Shown: piece by piece, positions 59,401 to 61,009 of the stretch
How the letters are laid out: each line of letters opens with the position of its first letter
Numbering within the stretch: position 1 is the first letter of the stretch
The notes under the pieces: generated by a model
Databases searched by the model: none
Told to the model about the DNA's origin: nothing
The model's input: the letters and a program-made list of their open reading frames with translations, nothing else
Program-made: the position numbers and the translations under genes
Assembly (NCBI GenBank): GCA_030220185.1
Contig: JASPKZ010008351.1
Location: forward strand, 744,001-808,000
Length of the DNA stretch: 64,000 bases
Source: Diploptera punctata
Taxonomy: Eukaryota; Arthropoda; Insecta; Blattodea; Blaberidae
Reading direction: 5' to 3'

Positions 59401-60966
59401 ACTTCCCAATATTAATTTAAATATAGTTATAATATGAATTGCAGACTTTTCAAACCTACCAGCAGGAGTCCCAACCCTGACTAGCTGATATACAACTACT
59501 ATTCAATGGACACAACAATCATGAAAGACATATGTTGAACATAAATTTTGGAGGTTTCTCTGGCTTTTGCTGCAAACAACATTTTCTCATGCATATTATA
59601 CATTAGATACACACTATTAGATCACAAAAAAAATGAAGACATCTTAGAAGAATTACACATGGAACCTTTAGAAAACAAAATTTCTCATTATAAGTCAAGA
59701 TGGATGCAACATGTTCATCGAATGGAAGATCACAGGATACCCAAACAAATGTTAAGATATGAACCTGCAGGAAGAAGACCAGGACGTCCACACAAAAGAC
59801 TTTTTGGATGGTGTTTATCTTGAGGCCGAAACAGGTCAACAAATGGCTTAAATTCATGAATGTACTATGGTGATGATATACATAGAAATTTTCTGCCTGG
59901 AAATTTTCAACACAAAAATTAATAAAAGTTTCCTTCATTAAATCATCAACTCACCTCTTGACATTTTTTCCTGAAGAAACAGTCTGTTTGTTATCATAAT
60001 TTTCATTCTCAGTAGGTTGAACGAAAATTTGGTTTGTCACTGGACGAGTACATTTACTTGCAGTTAGATCAGCAATACTTTCATTATTGTAAATAGATTC
60101 TGGAGGTGTTTTAGTGGAACTCTCTGTATCTCCAGCACTCAATATATCAAGAATATTTCTTGTGCTTCGTACTGCATTTGGAAAATGTGCTGGTGGTCCT
60201 GTAGAATAATAAAAAAAAAATATAAAGATTAGTAAATATTTTTAAATACTGGAATTTTTAAGGACAGAAATGTGTTATTAAATCTAGTTCTGTAACACTT
60301 CAAGCCATTAATAATGTGATATATGAAAGGACTGATAAATTTTATACAGCTATGGTTCCTGTTTCATATTGAGGTATGCTTTGGAATAGAAATATACTAT
60401 ACAGAGCAAAGAAAATTATTTCAAGTTCTGTTACAAAGCATTTTATTGTATGGGTCCAAAACCTAGACAGTAAATAGGAAACAAGCCAACAAGTTGTTCG
60501 CAGTAGAAATGGATTTTTTGGAGGCGATTGACAAAAATTTCAAGAAAGGATAAGGTTTGAAACAGCACAATAAGGGAAAAATAGAAGAAAAACGTTTGAA
60601 ATGGTATGGACACCTCATAAGAATGGAAGAAGAGAGAATACCAAAGAAGATCCTTAATCGGAAAGCCAATGGAAGAAGTGGAAGAGGCAGGCCTAGAGAA
60701 CGATGGATGGATGGAGTGAAGAGAAGTATGGAAGCTAGAGATTTGAGGGAAGAATATGCTTTAGACAGGAACCTCTGGCGACAAATTACTTTGGATTGAA
60801 GGAGAAACACTGTATTGTTGAATATTCCTAAATAAAAAAAATATATATATATATATTTACCTTTATTTACTGTTGCTATTGTTGAATCTGGTAAAGAATT
60901 ATCTTGATATTTTGGAGAAATGAATTTTGAATGTTGTCGAGAGGATGGTGCTGTAGAACGACGCAT
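15004..60966 (-). CDS. RAD54B: RAD54B-like DNA repair/recombination translocase (16 exons found)
   Basis: Spliced - strand gene. The exons listed separately add up to 2592 nt (864 codons) with consistent phases. RAD54B is a nuclear SNF2/Swi2 ATPase that translocates on double-stranded DNA and remodels RAD51-DNA joints in homologous recombination. Starts MRRSTAPS, like vertebrate RAD54B. An N-terminal domain (residues 118-182) has [20 protein letters not shown]. Motif I is DEMGLGKT (313-320), motif II DEGH (418-421), motif [11 protein letters not shown] (445-452), motif [13 protein letters not shown] (696-707) and motif [13 protein letters not shown] (723-733). [12 protein letters not shown] and the long Cys/His-containing tail favour RAD54B over RAD54. 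The vertebrate protein is about 910 residues; the missing end here is a short last exon. No disabling mutation was seen. Confidence 0.93.
15272..15790 (+). repeat. Tandem S1 SINE units
   Basis: Two tRNA-like heads at about 15361-15433 and 15657-15728 (GCCTCGRTAGCTCA..., anticodon-like GGA) joined by the 230-bp body. Period about 300 bp, the same as in the arrays at 32461 and 51000. Confidence 0.75.
15822..16440 (-). repeat. Composite of S2 SINE tail and LINE 3' end
   Basis: 15822-16015 matches the S2 tail (CTCTCCTGGCA, GTGATGATGG, GTGCCAGGAGAG). 16344-16415 is a LINE family 2 3' end (GGCCTTGGCCTAATACTTGG). The part between is C/T-rich and unassigned. Confidence 0.5.
16478..17013 (-). repeat. 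Two S2 SINEs (tail type B)
   Basis: Head fragment 16478-16590 and a fuller unit 16705-17013. The latter has the tRNA-like head (B-box complement GGGGATCGAACC) and tail B (TCTGCCCAAAGGCAGGTCC, TAGGGAATTGTAGG). Confidence 0.7.
17424..17550 (-). CDS. RAD54B: RAD54B exon 15
   Basis: [20 protein letters not shown] then [11 protein letters not shown], to NDELK. The QISK..L.GAVVD string distinguishes RAD54B from RAD54. Donor GTATTT. Confidence 0.93.
17638..17907. mobile_element. PLE-B foldback with 17-bp target duplication
   Basis: Flanked by ACAATATAAATATGTAT (17621-17637 and 17908-17924). The inverted arms both show ATGAGGTGAGTGAA and the outer box AACCTCATA. The interior matches the PLE-B 3' ORF ([10 protein letters not shown]). 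Confidence 0.8.
18275..18322 (-). ncRNA. Hammerhead ribozyme candidate, PLE-D left arm
   Basis: On the - strand: TGA then CTGAAGA; stem II GACAA/TTGTC; GAAA; stem III ACC/GGT; then TA; then TCA pairing with TGA. All core positions are present. Confidence 0.65.
18705..18757 (+). ncRNA. Hammerhead ribozyme candidate, PLE-D right arm
   Basis: CTGAAGA at 18711, GAAA, stem III ACC..GGT, TA, stem I ATGA/TCA. Stem II is only about 3 bp, so weaker than its partner. Confidence 0.45.
18871..19030 (-). CDS. RAD54B: RAD54B exon 14 (motifs V and VI)
   Basis: Reads [41 protein letters not shown]. Contains the arginine-finger motif VI. Acceptor AATAG, donor GTATCT. Confidence 0.93.
19135..19614 (-). mobile_element. 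PLE 3' part with GIY-YIG endonuclease
   Basis: A 118-codon frame on the - strand: [19 protein letters not shown], a GIY-YIG-like core, then a C-terminal [19 protein letters not shown]. The 3' side (19142-19185) has a hammerhead-like module ACAGC/GCTGT then TGAAACATGT, with one core G replaced by A. 5'-truncated. Confidence 0.7.
19615..19975 (+). pseudogene. I-type LINE C-terminal fragment
   Basis: Same family as 49767-50912: [20 protein letters not shown], then degraded [11 protein letters not shown] region and the end ATTATTAGCTACCAACTAACC. Confidence 0.6.
19980..20520. other. Intron stretch, nothing recognised
   Basis: Includes a locally GC-rich patch (20230-20300, GGGGAGGG runs) unlike its surroundings. 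No coding or repeat assignment. Confidence 0.4.
20527..20872 (-). repeat. S2 SINE (tail type A)
   Basis: Head at 20800-20872 (-), body with GTCTTACAGGTGAGGAAAAA, tail with GTGCCAGGAGAGCCC and TCTCTCCTGGCATTGAC. Confidence 0.7.
20900..21240 (-). pseudogene. I/Jockey-type LINE C-terminal fragment, inverted
   Basis: The - strand reads [19 protein letters not shown] then [13 protein letters not shown], the zinc-knuckle-like tail also seen at 22200-22330 on the + strand. Confidence 0.55.
21400..22645 (+). pseudogene. LINE pol C-terminus with RNase H domain
   Basis: The longest open frame in the window is part of this: 253 codons at 21703-22464. Upstream [13 protein letters not shown], then [22 protein letters not shown] and [11 protein letters not shown] form an RNase H fold. 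The second acidic residue (normally Glu) appears as Gln in TQLLAL. A Cys/His tail [18 protein letters not shown] follows. The end is AT-rich with A8. A stop at 21580 separates the upstream part. Belongs to an I/Jockey-like element; domesticated use is not indicated. Confidence 0.75.
22662..22778. mobile_element. PLE-E foldback, short
   Basis: Arms pair around TTACGATTTAGAAG: ATTAAAATGTTTCATA versus TATGAAACATTTTAAT. Outer box AACCTCATAGTGATTTATTCCT at the right. The hammerhead centre is lost. Confidence 0.6.
22786..23040 (+). pseudogene. LINE 3' ORF fragment (family 3)
   Basis: Reads [37 protein letters not shown] and [10 protein letters not shown] to a stop, a typical RT C-terminal tail. 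Confidence 0.65.
23071..23165. repeat. Short perfect inverted repeat
   Basis: Arms 23071-23115 and 23127-23165 (AAATTAAATTGTACCTGTTG and complement) around a loop of about 11 bp. Could be a solo foldback end. Confidence 0.6.
23555..23745 (+). mobile_element. PLE-D-like 3' end with hammerhead-like core
   Basis: Outer box GGGAAGTAAACATTATGAGG; CTGAGGA at about 23665, stem II AATAC/GTGTT, GAAA, ACC..GGT, TA; donor-like CAGGTGAGTT follows. Confidence 0.55.
23795..23890 (+). repeat. S1 SINE fragment
   Basis: B box GGGTTCGAACCCCAGTGTGG followed by TTTTTCTCTTCAAA. Confidence 0.55.
23947..24073 (-). CDS. RAD54B: RAD54B exon 13
   Basis: [20 protein letters not shown] then [16 protein letters not shown]. 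Acceptor TTTCAG, donor GTAAGT. Confidence 0.92.
24285..24395 (+). pseudogene. LINE tail fragment
   Basis: [13 protein letters not shown] then [13 protein letters not shown] with a frame break; compare 25492-25870 ([17 protein letters not shown]). Confidence 0.4.
24421..24450. repeat. (TA)n microsatellite
   Basis: Uninterrupted TA run. Similar runs at 30016, 32438-32465, 60841-60857, 62500, 62817 and 63184. Confidence 0.9.
25000..25100 (-). repeat. S1 SINE head
   Basis: GAAGAGAAAAATTTTCGCCC then B-box and A-box complements and GAGGCGAGTTCCGATCTAG. Confidence 0.7.
25194..25329. mobile_element. PLE-C foldback, 13-bp target duplication
   Basis: TAAACTATAATGA at 25181-25193 and 25330-25342. Perfect short palindrome around TTACCTCAATATTAATATTG, i.e. 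two donor-like GAGGTAAGATG in opposite directions with the ribozyme centre deleted. Confidence 0.75.
25492..25870 (-). pseudogene. LINE ORF2 C-terminal fragment (CR1/Jockey-like)
   Basis: An open frame of 104 codons: [20 protein letters not shown], then [20 protein letters not shown]. Upstream in another frame [12 protein letters not shown]. Ends with a stop at 25492. Confidence 0.65.
25960..26290. mobile_element. PLE RT thumb fragment (+) and PLE-C left arm (-)
   Basis: 25965-26105 reads [11 protein letters not shown] and, in another frame, [15 protein letters not shown]. 26155-26290 is a PLE-C arm with a hammerhead-like core on the - strand (CTGAAGA at about 26280, stem AAAACA/TGTTTT, GAAACATGT). 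Confidence 0.6.
26297..26757 (+). repeat. Dispersed non-autonomous element, short copy
   Basis: Colinear with 13740-14490 but with internal deletions. It lies between PLE-C left arm and PLE coding sequence, apparently interrupting that PLE. Confidence 0.55.
26758..27180 (+). mobile_element. PLE 3' coding part
   Basis: Reads [37 protein letters not shown] and [20 protein letters not shown] with a frameshift, ending at TGAGATGAGGTGAT. Confidence 0.65.
27469..27618 (-). CDS. RAD54B: RAD54B exon 12 (motif IV)
   Basis: Fifty codons from [11 protein letters not shown] to [14 protein letters not shown]. Acceptor GTTACAG, donor GTACAA. A Harbinger element sits 57 bp beyond the acceptor side. Confidence 0.9.
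27678..28287 (+). mobile_element. PIF/Harbinger element, copy B
   Basis: TSD TAA at 27675-27677 and 28288-28290. Inverted ends GGCTCAAATC and TGCGGCCC. Keeps ATG at 27922 with a 38-codon frame ([20 protein letters not shown], then [12 protein letters not shown], stop at 28036), resembling the acidic start of Harbinger-type proteins. Confidence 0.78.
28551..28685. mobile_element. PLE-type foldback
   Basis: Outer box AACACTATGAGGTTTAAT; arms 28565-28613 and 28631-28680 with CCTCACCTCATATCCTTTT and its complement around a short centre. Confidence 0.65.
28831..29054. mobile_element. MITE with TA duplication and internal direct repeats
   Basis: 38-bp inverted ends (28831-28868 and 29017-29054; GAGTCTGGATTTTTATGTAA ...) flanked by TA. 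Two direct repeats of about 60 bp inside share TTAGACTT/AAGACTT, ATGACTGTCTTTTGT and CACAAACAGTTGAAT. Confidence 0.75.
29106..29264 (-). CDS. RAD54B: RAD54B exon 11
   Basis: Contains [18 protein letters not shown], typical of the SNF2 inter-lobe region. Acceptor TTTCAG, donor GTACAG. Confidence 0.9.
29310..29985 (-). pseudogene. LINE fragment (family 2-like)
   Basis: The - strand reads [36 protein letters not shown] and MQHVHRMED; the same family as 59600-59880 on the + strand. RT remnants upstream. Confidence 0.65.
30180..30581 (-). mobile_element. PLE 3' part, inverted
   Basis: - strand: [13 protein letters not shown] start, [20 protein letters not shown] and [15 protein letters not shown]; terminal CTTTATGAGGTTCTT and CTTACCTCATAA. 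Confidence 0.65.
30582..30875 (+). other. Unassigned Lys/Asn-rich ORF, 97 codons
   Basis: [20 protein letters not shown] with a Lys/Glu/Asn-rich middle, no known domain seen. Starts exactly where the inverted PLE ends, so it may be another part of a PLE or LINE ORF. Low confidence as a gene. Confidence 0.2.
31135..31275 (-). repeat. S5 SINE end fragment
   Basis: AGGCCTACCAGCCGGC and GTGTAGGGGTGACATGTGG, as in the full copies at 62845 and 63367. Confidence 0.65.
31395..32438 (-). mobile_element. IS630/mariner-like transposon, internally deleted
   Basis: About 1.04 kb with inverted ends of about 55 bp (CCGACCTATGGCCGGG... versus CTGACTTATGGCCGGG...), adjacent to TA. - strand ATG at 32208 ([11 protein letters not shown]). 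An N-terminal helix-turn-helix region reads [20 protein letters not shown] and [15 protein letters not shown]. The C-terminus has [15 protein letters not shown] (last catalytic-Asp region), [12 protein letters not shown] and EHFQHLL. The middle of the DDE domain is missing; frame breaks. Confidence 0.78.
32461..33100 (+). repeat. Tandem S1 SINE dimer
   Basis: Two near-identical units with a period of 305 bp. tRNA-like heads at 32695-32767 and 33000-33072, with anticodon-loop CCGGAAA (GGA) where position 33 is C, not U, so unlikely to be a working tRNA. Confidence 0.8.
33105..33215 (+). mobile_element. PLE terminal remnant
   Basis: CTACAAATATGAGGTGAGTC then AACCTCATGGTGTTACTTCCC. Confidence 0.5.
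33267..34103. mobile_element. PLE-A giant palindrome with 14-bp target duplication
   Basis: Flanked by AAAAACAATAATTA (33253-33266 and 34104-34117). Two inverted copies of the PLE-A 3' part, about 390 bp each, meet near 33660. Each encodes [31 protein letters not shown] and a 13-residue repeat ([13 protein letters not shown]). Variant hammerhead motifs and ATGAGGTAAGAAG lie near both ends. The right duplication lies directly against the exon 10 donor. Confidence 0.85.
34119..34324 (-). CDS. RAD54B: RAD54B exon 10
   Basis: [17 protein letters not shown] to [18 protein letters not shown], ending TPLQ. Acceptor TTGTAG, donor GTAATT. Intron bases right after the donor G are duplicated by a PLE insertion. 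Confidence 0.92.
34440..34500 (-). repeat. tRNA-like fragment
   Basis: CTATCAACTGAGCTAAGTGG on the + strand is an inverted A-box region; no complete tRNA fold. Confidence 0.35.
34636..34773. mobile_element. PLE-C foldback duplicating the exon 9 splice donor
   Basis: Flanked by AATTGTATACCTGTTA (34620-34635 and 34774-34789). The inner palindrome has CATCTTACCTCAATATTATA and its complement. The duplicated string on the - strand is TAACAG|GTATACAATT, the exon 9 end plus donor, so a second donor-like copy sits in the intron. Confidence 0.85.
34784..34907 (-). CDS. RAD54B: RAD54B exon 9 (motif III)
   Basis: Reads [20 protein letters not shown] to NPGILGSVT. Phase requires the donor at ACAG/GTATAC rather than the nearer GTAACA. 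The last six coding bases and the donor lie inside a 16-bp PLE target-site duplication. Confidence 0.9.
34950..36245 (+). mobile_element. LINE fragments with RT box, interrupted by a SINE
   Basis: 34955-35560: [36 protein letters not shown] (RT FTDD box), FNYLGYQV. 35690-35753 and 36052-36245 form one LINE family 1 tail ([30 protein letters not shown]) split by the SINE at 35754-36051. The tail ends in (TTAG)n. Confidence 0.75.
35754..36051 (-). repeat. SINE family S7 with 14-bp target duplication
   Basis: TTCTTGTAGGAAAA at 35740-35753 and 36052-36065. tRNA-like head on the - strand at about 35975-36048 (GCGTAGTGGTTAAGGCAC; GGTTCAAGTCCC). Confidence 0.8.
36388..36785 (+). repeat. SINE family S3, full copy
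   Basis: Head GGTGGACTAGTGGTTACGC and GGTTCAAACCC; body through CTCCGGGAGGGACTTTAAGC; end CATGGGCTTACAATAC. Inverted copy at 8725-9123. Confidence 0.78.
36795..37110 (-). pseudogene. LINE 3' ORF fragment (family 4)
   Basis: The - strand reads [20 protein letters not shown], then with frame breaks [16 protein letters not shown] and [13 protein letters not shown]. Confidence 0.6.
37292..37463. repeat. Palindromic tRNA-like foldback
   Basis: Arms 37296-37365 and 37393-37463 (ATATAGTTTTATTTTAAAAG and complement) around GGAGTCGAACCCCGGAACTC, a tRNA T-arm-like centre. Looks like two SINE heads joined head to head. Confidence 0.65.
37574..37810 (-). mobile_element. PIF/Harbinger element, copy C (truncated)
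   Basis: Matches the first 240 bp of copies A and B in reverse (GCATGAACAGATTTTTGAGT, CACCTCGCCAGGTAGC), ending GAGCC then TAA. The other end is absent. Confidence 0.7.
37811..38795. other. Intron stretch; possible U3 part of an LTR
   Basis: AT-rich without ORFs. Contains loosely repeated phrases (CTACCTGCTATACAAATGAC / CTACCTACTACACAAC). Confidence 0.3.
38796..39228 (+). repeat. Candidate solo LTR
   Basis: TGTAAGGAGTGG start, TATA-like TTTATAAGCGAG at about 38838, AATAAA at 39107, and the end GAGCCCCGCACCATCTTGCA ACA. The order promoter, poly(A), TG...CA is LTR-like, but no clear target duplication was found and the 5' limit is uncertain. Confidence 0.4.
39320..39548. mobile_element. PLE-C foldback abutting the exon 8 donor
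   Basis: Flanked by ATAGATTTTTTATTTAT (39303-39319) and ATAGATTTTTTACTTAC (39549-39565), 15 of 17 identical; the right copy contains the exon 8 donor GTAAG (complement CTTAC). Arms carry opposed hammerhead-like cores (CTGACGA at 39418, stem AAAACA/TGTTTT, GAAACATGTC) and GAGGTAAGATG. Confidence 0.82.
39412..39458 (+). ncRNA. Hammerhead-like core, PLE-C right arm
   Basis: CTGACGA, stem II AAAACA/TGTTTT with loop GAAT, GAAA, stem III ACATGT, then C. Stem I pairing is poor in this copy. Confidence 0.5.
39566..39730 (-). CDS. RAD54B: RAD54B exon 8 (Walker B, DEGH)
   Basis: Contains [13 protein letters not shown] and [14 protein letters not shown]. Donor GTAAGT directly abuts the 17-bp duplication of a PLE foldback (39549-39565). 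Confidence 0.93.
39768..40260 (+). pseudogene. LINE fragment split by a PLE-A arm
   Basis: [20 protein letters not shown], then an inserted PLE-A arm (about 39889-39975, TTGGGAATTTTTAACATTAT), then [20 protein letters not shown]. Confidence 0.6.
40405..40470. mobile_element. PLE-B solo arm
   Basis: AGTTATGTAGATAGGAAATA then ACACTATGAGGTTTTTTAAT. Confidence 0.5.
40503..40892 (+). repeat. S2 SINE (tail type A), full copy
   Basis: Head GTCCACCGCTGTCACGAGGT and GGTTCAATCCCCGGTCGGG; body TTTTTCCTCACCTG, AACTTTAAGGCCCAAACGG; tail CTCTCCTGGCGCACC ... CCTCAGAAGTGGGTTACAA. Confidence 0.8.
41067..41214 (-). CDS. RAD54B: RAD54B exon 7 (motif Ia)
   Basis: Reads [20 protein letters not shown] then [14 protein letters not shown]. 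Acceptor TTTCAG, donor GTAAAT. Confidence 0.93.
42098..42143 (-). ncRNA. Hammerhead ribozyme candidate, PLE-E left arm
   Basis: - strand: AGGTA, CTGAAGA (42138-42132), stem II GAGACC/GGTCTC, GAAA, stem III ATCGCGAT, C, then TACTT pairing with AGGTA through one G-U. Confidence 0.7.
42217..42265 (+). ncRNA. Hammerhead ribozyme candidate, PLE-E right arm
   Basis: Stem I AAGTA (42218-42222) with TACTT (42260-42264); CTGAAGA 42223-42229; stem II GAGACC/GGTCTC with loop GTTAT; GAAA 42248-42251; stem III ATCG/CGAT; predicted cleavage after C42259. Confidence 0.75.
42405..42749. mobile_element. Second foldback (family F) at the same target site
   Basis: Flanked by CATCTTCCAAAT (42393-42404 and 42750-42761). 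Arms 42405-42513 and about 42590-42713 with GAAACGTC and GCCAGACGCAGTCTCTGG, a hammerhead-like layout with TTGAGGA as the first core string. Arm text is also known as a repeat in other arthropods (my recollection). Confidence 0.7.
42847..43180. other. Intron stretch starting with GGGGGGACCTACACC
   Basis: The G-run start and GAGGGTCAAAA look like a DNA transposon terminus, but no partner end was found in the window. Confidence 0.25.
43190..43733. mobile_element. Chimeric PLE unit: PLE-B (-) joined to PLE-C arm (+)
   Basis: 43195-43500 reads the PLE-B 3' ORF on the - strand ([36 protein letters not shown]). 43600-43733 is a PLE-C right arm with CTGACGA..GAAACATGTTC and GAGGTAAGATG. The two ends belong to different subfamilies. 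Confidence 0.65.
43755..44070 (+). repeat. S2 SINE (tail type B), 13-bp target duplication
   Basis: ATATACTTTTGTA at 43742-43754 and 44071-44083. Shares the head with type A, but the tail is TTCACCGGTGTGGAAAGCAA to GGGCAGAATTACTATGGATGG. Confidence 0.82.
44178..44380 (-). CDS. RAD54B: RAD54B exon 6 (Walker A)
   Basis: Contains [17 protein letters not shown] and the ATP-binding motif [12 protein letters not shown]. Donor GTAAGT. Confidence 0.93.
44440..45435 (+). pseudogene. LINE fragment (family 2-like)
   Basis: Pieces GVRQG (44490), [14 protein letters not shown] (RT box decayed to FADY), [17 protein letters not shown], then [17 protein letters not shown] tail. Many frame breaks. Confidence 0.6.
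45505..45640 (-). repeat. S1-like SINE head
   Basis: B-box complement GGTTTTGAACCCAGG and A-box complement GTGAGCTACCTAGGC. Confidence 0.55.
45690..45955 (+). mobile_element. PLE-D right arm followed by LINE family 2 3' end
   Basis: 45700-45840: CTGAAGA..GTCTGAATCG (GAAA mutated to GAAT) and ATGAGCGTGAGTG. 45849-45955: CGTCCTATGAAACGCTGGAG to TAATACTTGGAAGGAAG. Confidence 0.55.
46030..46355 (+). mobile_element. Possible Helitron-like remnant
   Basis: ATG near 46052 opens a basic 54-codon frame ([29 protein letters not shown]) resembling the start of Helitron-type proteins. About 260 bp later, GTGGTCG ... CGACCAC forms a hairpin directly before TAGT, Helitron-end-like. Weak evidence. Confidence 0.25.
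46430..46730 (+). repeat. S4 SINE with 5' extension
   Basis: TAGCTTCTTAATATTAATTT, GTAGAAGCCATTCATTGTGT, then a tRNA-like head GCCTGGATTAGCTCAATGG and GGTTCGATTCCC. Inverted copy at 52985-53330. Confidence 0.7.
46850..47345 (-). pseudogene. TE-derived ORF fragment, function unknown
   Basis: The - strand reads [40 protein letters not shown] and [20 protein letters not shown] recognise the style of a repetitive arthropod ORF (W..F...V..FLGN...; MS.K.HFL.SH), but I cannot name it. Frame breaks follow. Confidence 0.45.
47911..47998. mobile_element. PLE-B mini foldback
   Basis: TTATGTAGATAGGAAATAAC, then AAGTATGAGGTGAGTG; the target repeat GTTAAATCCAT is on both sides. Confidence 0.7.
48207..48253 (+). 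ncRNA. Variant hammerhead-like motif of PLE-A
   Basis: CTGAAGA at 48212, stem GGTGAC/GTCGCT, GATA instead of GAAA, palindrome ACTGCAGT, then G (not H) and CTGTG. Conserved in this form in most PLE-A copies here. Confidence 0.35.
48370..48720. other. Intron stretch, nothing recognised
   Basis: AT-rich, no motif seen. Confidence 0.5.
48730..48960 (-). pseudogene. LINE tail remnant
   Basis: The - strand resembles [20 protein letters not shown]-type tails near the LINE 3' end, heavily decayed. Confidence 0.35.
49640..50943 (+). mobile_element. PLE-C right arm, split by a LINE
   Basis: 49640-49766 has CTGACGATAAAACAG..GAAACATGTCC and GAGGTAAGATGATTAGACTG. The arm resumes at 50913-50943 (AAAAT ATCACTTCCTAAAATTAAA). 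Confidence 0.75.
49767..50912 (-). mobile_element. I-type LINE, 5'-truncated, in PLE-C
   Basis: Target repeat AAAATAT at 49760-49766 and 50913-50919. - strand frames: [20 protein letters not shown] (RNase H start), later [14 protein letters not shown] and [19 protein letters not shown], then [20 protein letters not shown] (zinc-knuckle-like tail). A few frameshifts only, so rather young. Confidence 0.8.
50985..51597 (-). repeat. Tandem S1 SINE array
   Basis: Two units with a period of 303 bp; tRNA-like heads around 51061-51118 and 51361-51422; body GCAAATGGCGGCTCC. Confidence 0.78.
51594..52445 (+). pseudogene. LINE family 1 fragment with RT box
   Basis: [40 protein letters not shown] (YADD), [18 protein letters not shown] and the tail GCCAGCCAGTAAGTG. 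Inserted into the S1 array; frame breaks. Confidence 0.72.
52652..52885 (-). CDS. RAD54B: RAD54B exon 5
   Basis: Seventy-eight codons from IIDVLSTD to [12 protein letters not shown]. The donor is GTTATT, an unusually weak site, but joining to exon 6 gives HQWQYNQ, which fits the family (HQW). Acceptor TTACAG. Confidence 0.82.
52985..53330 (-). repeat. S4 SINE with 5' extension, inverted copy
   Basis: Head complement GGAATCGAACCCC near 53025; the extension runs to 53330. Confidence 0.7.
53706..54180. repeat. Long inverted repeat (about 197-bp arms)
   Basis: Arms 53706-53902 and 53984-54180 with an 81-bp spacer; few mismatches. Contains AATAAAGCGTGTTG at the outer side and AGCACCCCACGCTTTTGATG at the inner side. 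No hammerhead core found, so not a PLE arm. Confidence 0.8.
54285..54370 (-). pseudogene. tRNA-Tyr-like pseudogene with an intron-like insert
   Basis: The - strand reads GAGCTCAATTGGTAGAGCGG, CTCTAG, an extra stretch of about 17 nt, then ATCCATAGGTTGCTGGTTCA AATCCGGC. The order matches an intron-bearing tRNA-Tyr, but the acceptor stem does not pair and the anticodon region reads CTA. Confidence 0.55.
54420..54915. repeat. Three tandem repeats of about 164 bp
   Basis: Units begin at 54436, 54600 and 54765 with TTTTCTGATGATTCTGGCCA and include AAGTTTCAAGTCGATCCAA and TTACATAGATACAAAGACAC. Followed by CAGGTCAAGCTAATATAAAG. Confidence 0.85.
55217..55312 (-). CDS. RAD54B: RAD54B exon 4
   Basis: [10 protein letters not shown] to FVGSKEVE, 32 codons, phase 0 on both sides. 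Acceptor TTTCAG, donor GTAAAT. Confidence 0.88.
55350..55446 (+). pseudogene. LINE family 1 scrap
   Basis: [20 protein letters not shown], cut by the PLE-A at 55447. Confidence 0.55.
55447..55978 (+). mobile_element. PLE-A copy with inverted left arm
   Basis: Left TTGGGAATTTTTAACATTAT GAGG; then [24 protein letters not shown] text, [12 protein letters not shown], the 13-residue repeat, hammerhead variant CTGACGA..GATACTGCAG near 55880, ATGAGGTAAG. Confidence 0.72.
56012..56392 (-). repeat. S2 SINE (tail type A)
   Basis: Head complement GGGGATCGAACCCGGGC; body GTCTTACAGGTGAGGAAAAA; tail CTCTCCTGGCATGGC. Confidence 0.78.
56561..56660 (-). CDS. RAD54B: RAD54B exon 3
   Basis: Reads [20 protein letters not shown] and on to TVILK; strong match to the conserved RAD54B N-terminal domain. 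Acceptor TTACAG, donor GTATGT. Confidence 0.9.
56865..57716. repeat. Tandem duplication of about 130 bp, one unit holding a Harbinger
   Basis: Unit 1: 56865-56930 plus 57512-57590. Unit 2: 57588-57716. Both contain GGATGCCATA.CAAGAGTC, CTCGTTATTTTATATACTC and GAGCAGTG.CACATGCCAC. Confidence 0.75.
56931..57511 (-). mobile_element. PIF/Harbinger element, copy D
   Basis: TSD TTA (56928-56930, 57512-57514). Ends GGGCCGCATGC and GATTTGAGCC. Contains the [14 protein letters not shown] ORF start in reverse, damaged. Confidence 0.8.
57717..58262 (-). pseudogene. LINE fragment (family 2-like)
   Basis: - strand: [61 protein letters not shown]. Confidence 0.65.
58369..58489. mobile_element. PLE-B mini foldback, 13-bp target duplication
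   Basis: TAGGAAAAAATGT at 58356-58368 and 58490-58502. Palindrome around CTCATACTTCATATGAAGCA TGAG; two opposed GAGGTGAGTGAA. Confidence 0.82.
58505..59155. other. Intron stretch, nothing recognised
   Basis: Very AT-rich with a TA run at 58620; no repeats or ORFs recognised. Confidence 0.5.
59170..59425. mobile_element. PLE-D foldback, 12-bp target duplication
   Basis: GTTATAATATGA at 59158-59169 and 59426-59437. Arms with two opposed hammerhead cores (CTGAAGA 59281 +; its partner on - near 59262) and ATGAGGTGAGTCGTTAAAAA. The interior is deleted. Confidence 0.82.
59600..59880 (+). pseudogene. LINE family 2-like 3' fragment
   Basis: [47 protein letters not shown]. Inverted relative of 29310-29985. 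Confidence 0.65.
59955..60198 (-). CDS. RAD54B: RAD54B exon 2
   Basis: Acceptor CTACAG, donor GTGAGT. Low-complexity, Ser/Thr-rich N-terminal region, [14 protein letters not shown] to SGKNVKR. Confidence 0.85.
60300..60840 (+). pseudogene. LINE 3' fragment next to RAD54B exon 1
   Basis: An 80-codon frame [47 protein letters not shown], stop; tail AATAAAAAAAATATAT. Confidence 0.68.
60861..60966 (-). CDS. RAD54B: RAD54B exon 1 (start codon)
   Basis: ATG at 60966-60964 gives [15 protein letters not shown]. Donor GTAAAT. A TTGTAG acceptor-like site lies about 19 nt upstream of the ATG, so a non-coding 5' exon is possible. Confidence 0.88.
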
Positions 60967-61009
60967 CTTGAAAATAAACTATACCTACAATTAAACAAGA
61001 TATATAATA

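Noticed and set aside
60463..60966. A 167-codon frame on the - strand that includes the RAD54B start.
   Set aside because: Only the first 35 codons are exon 1. The rest is intron and antisense LINE, shown by the donor GTAAAT and the family match of exon 2.
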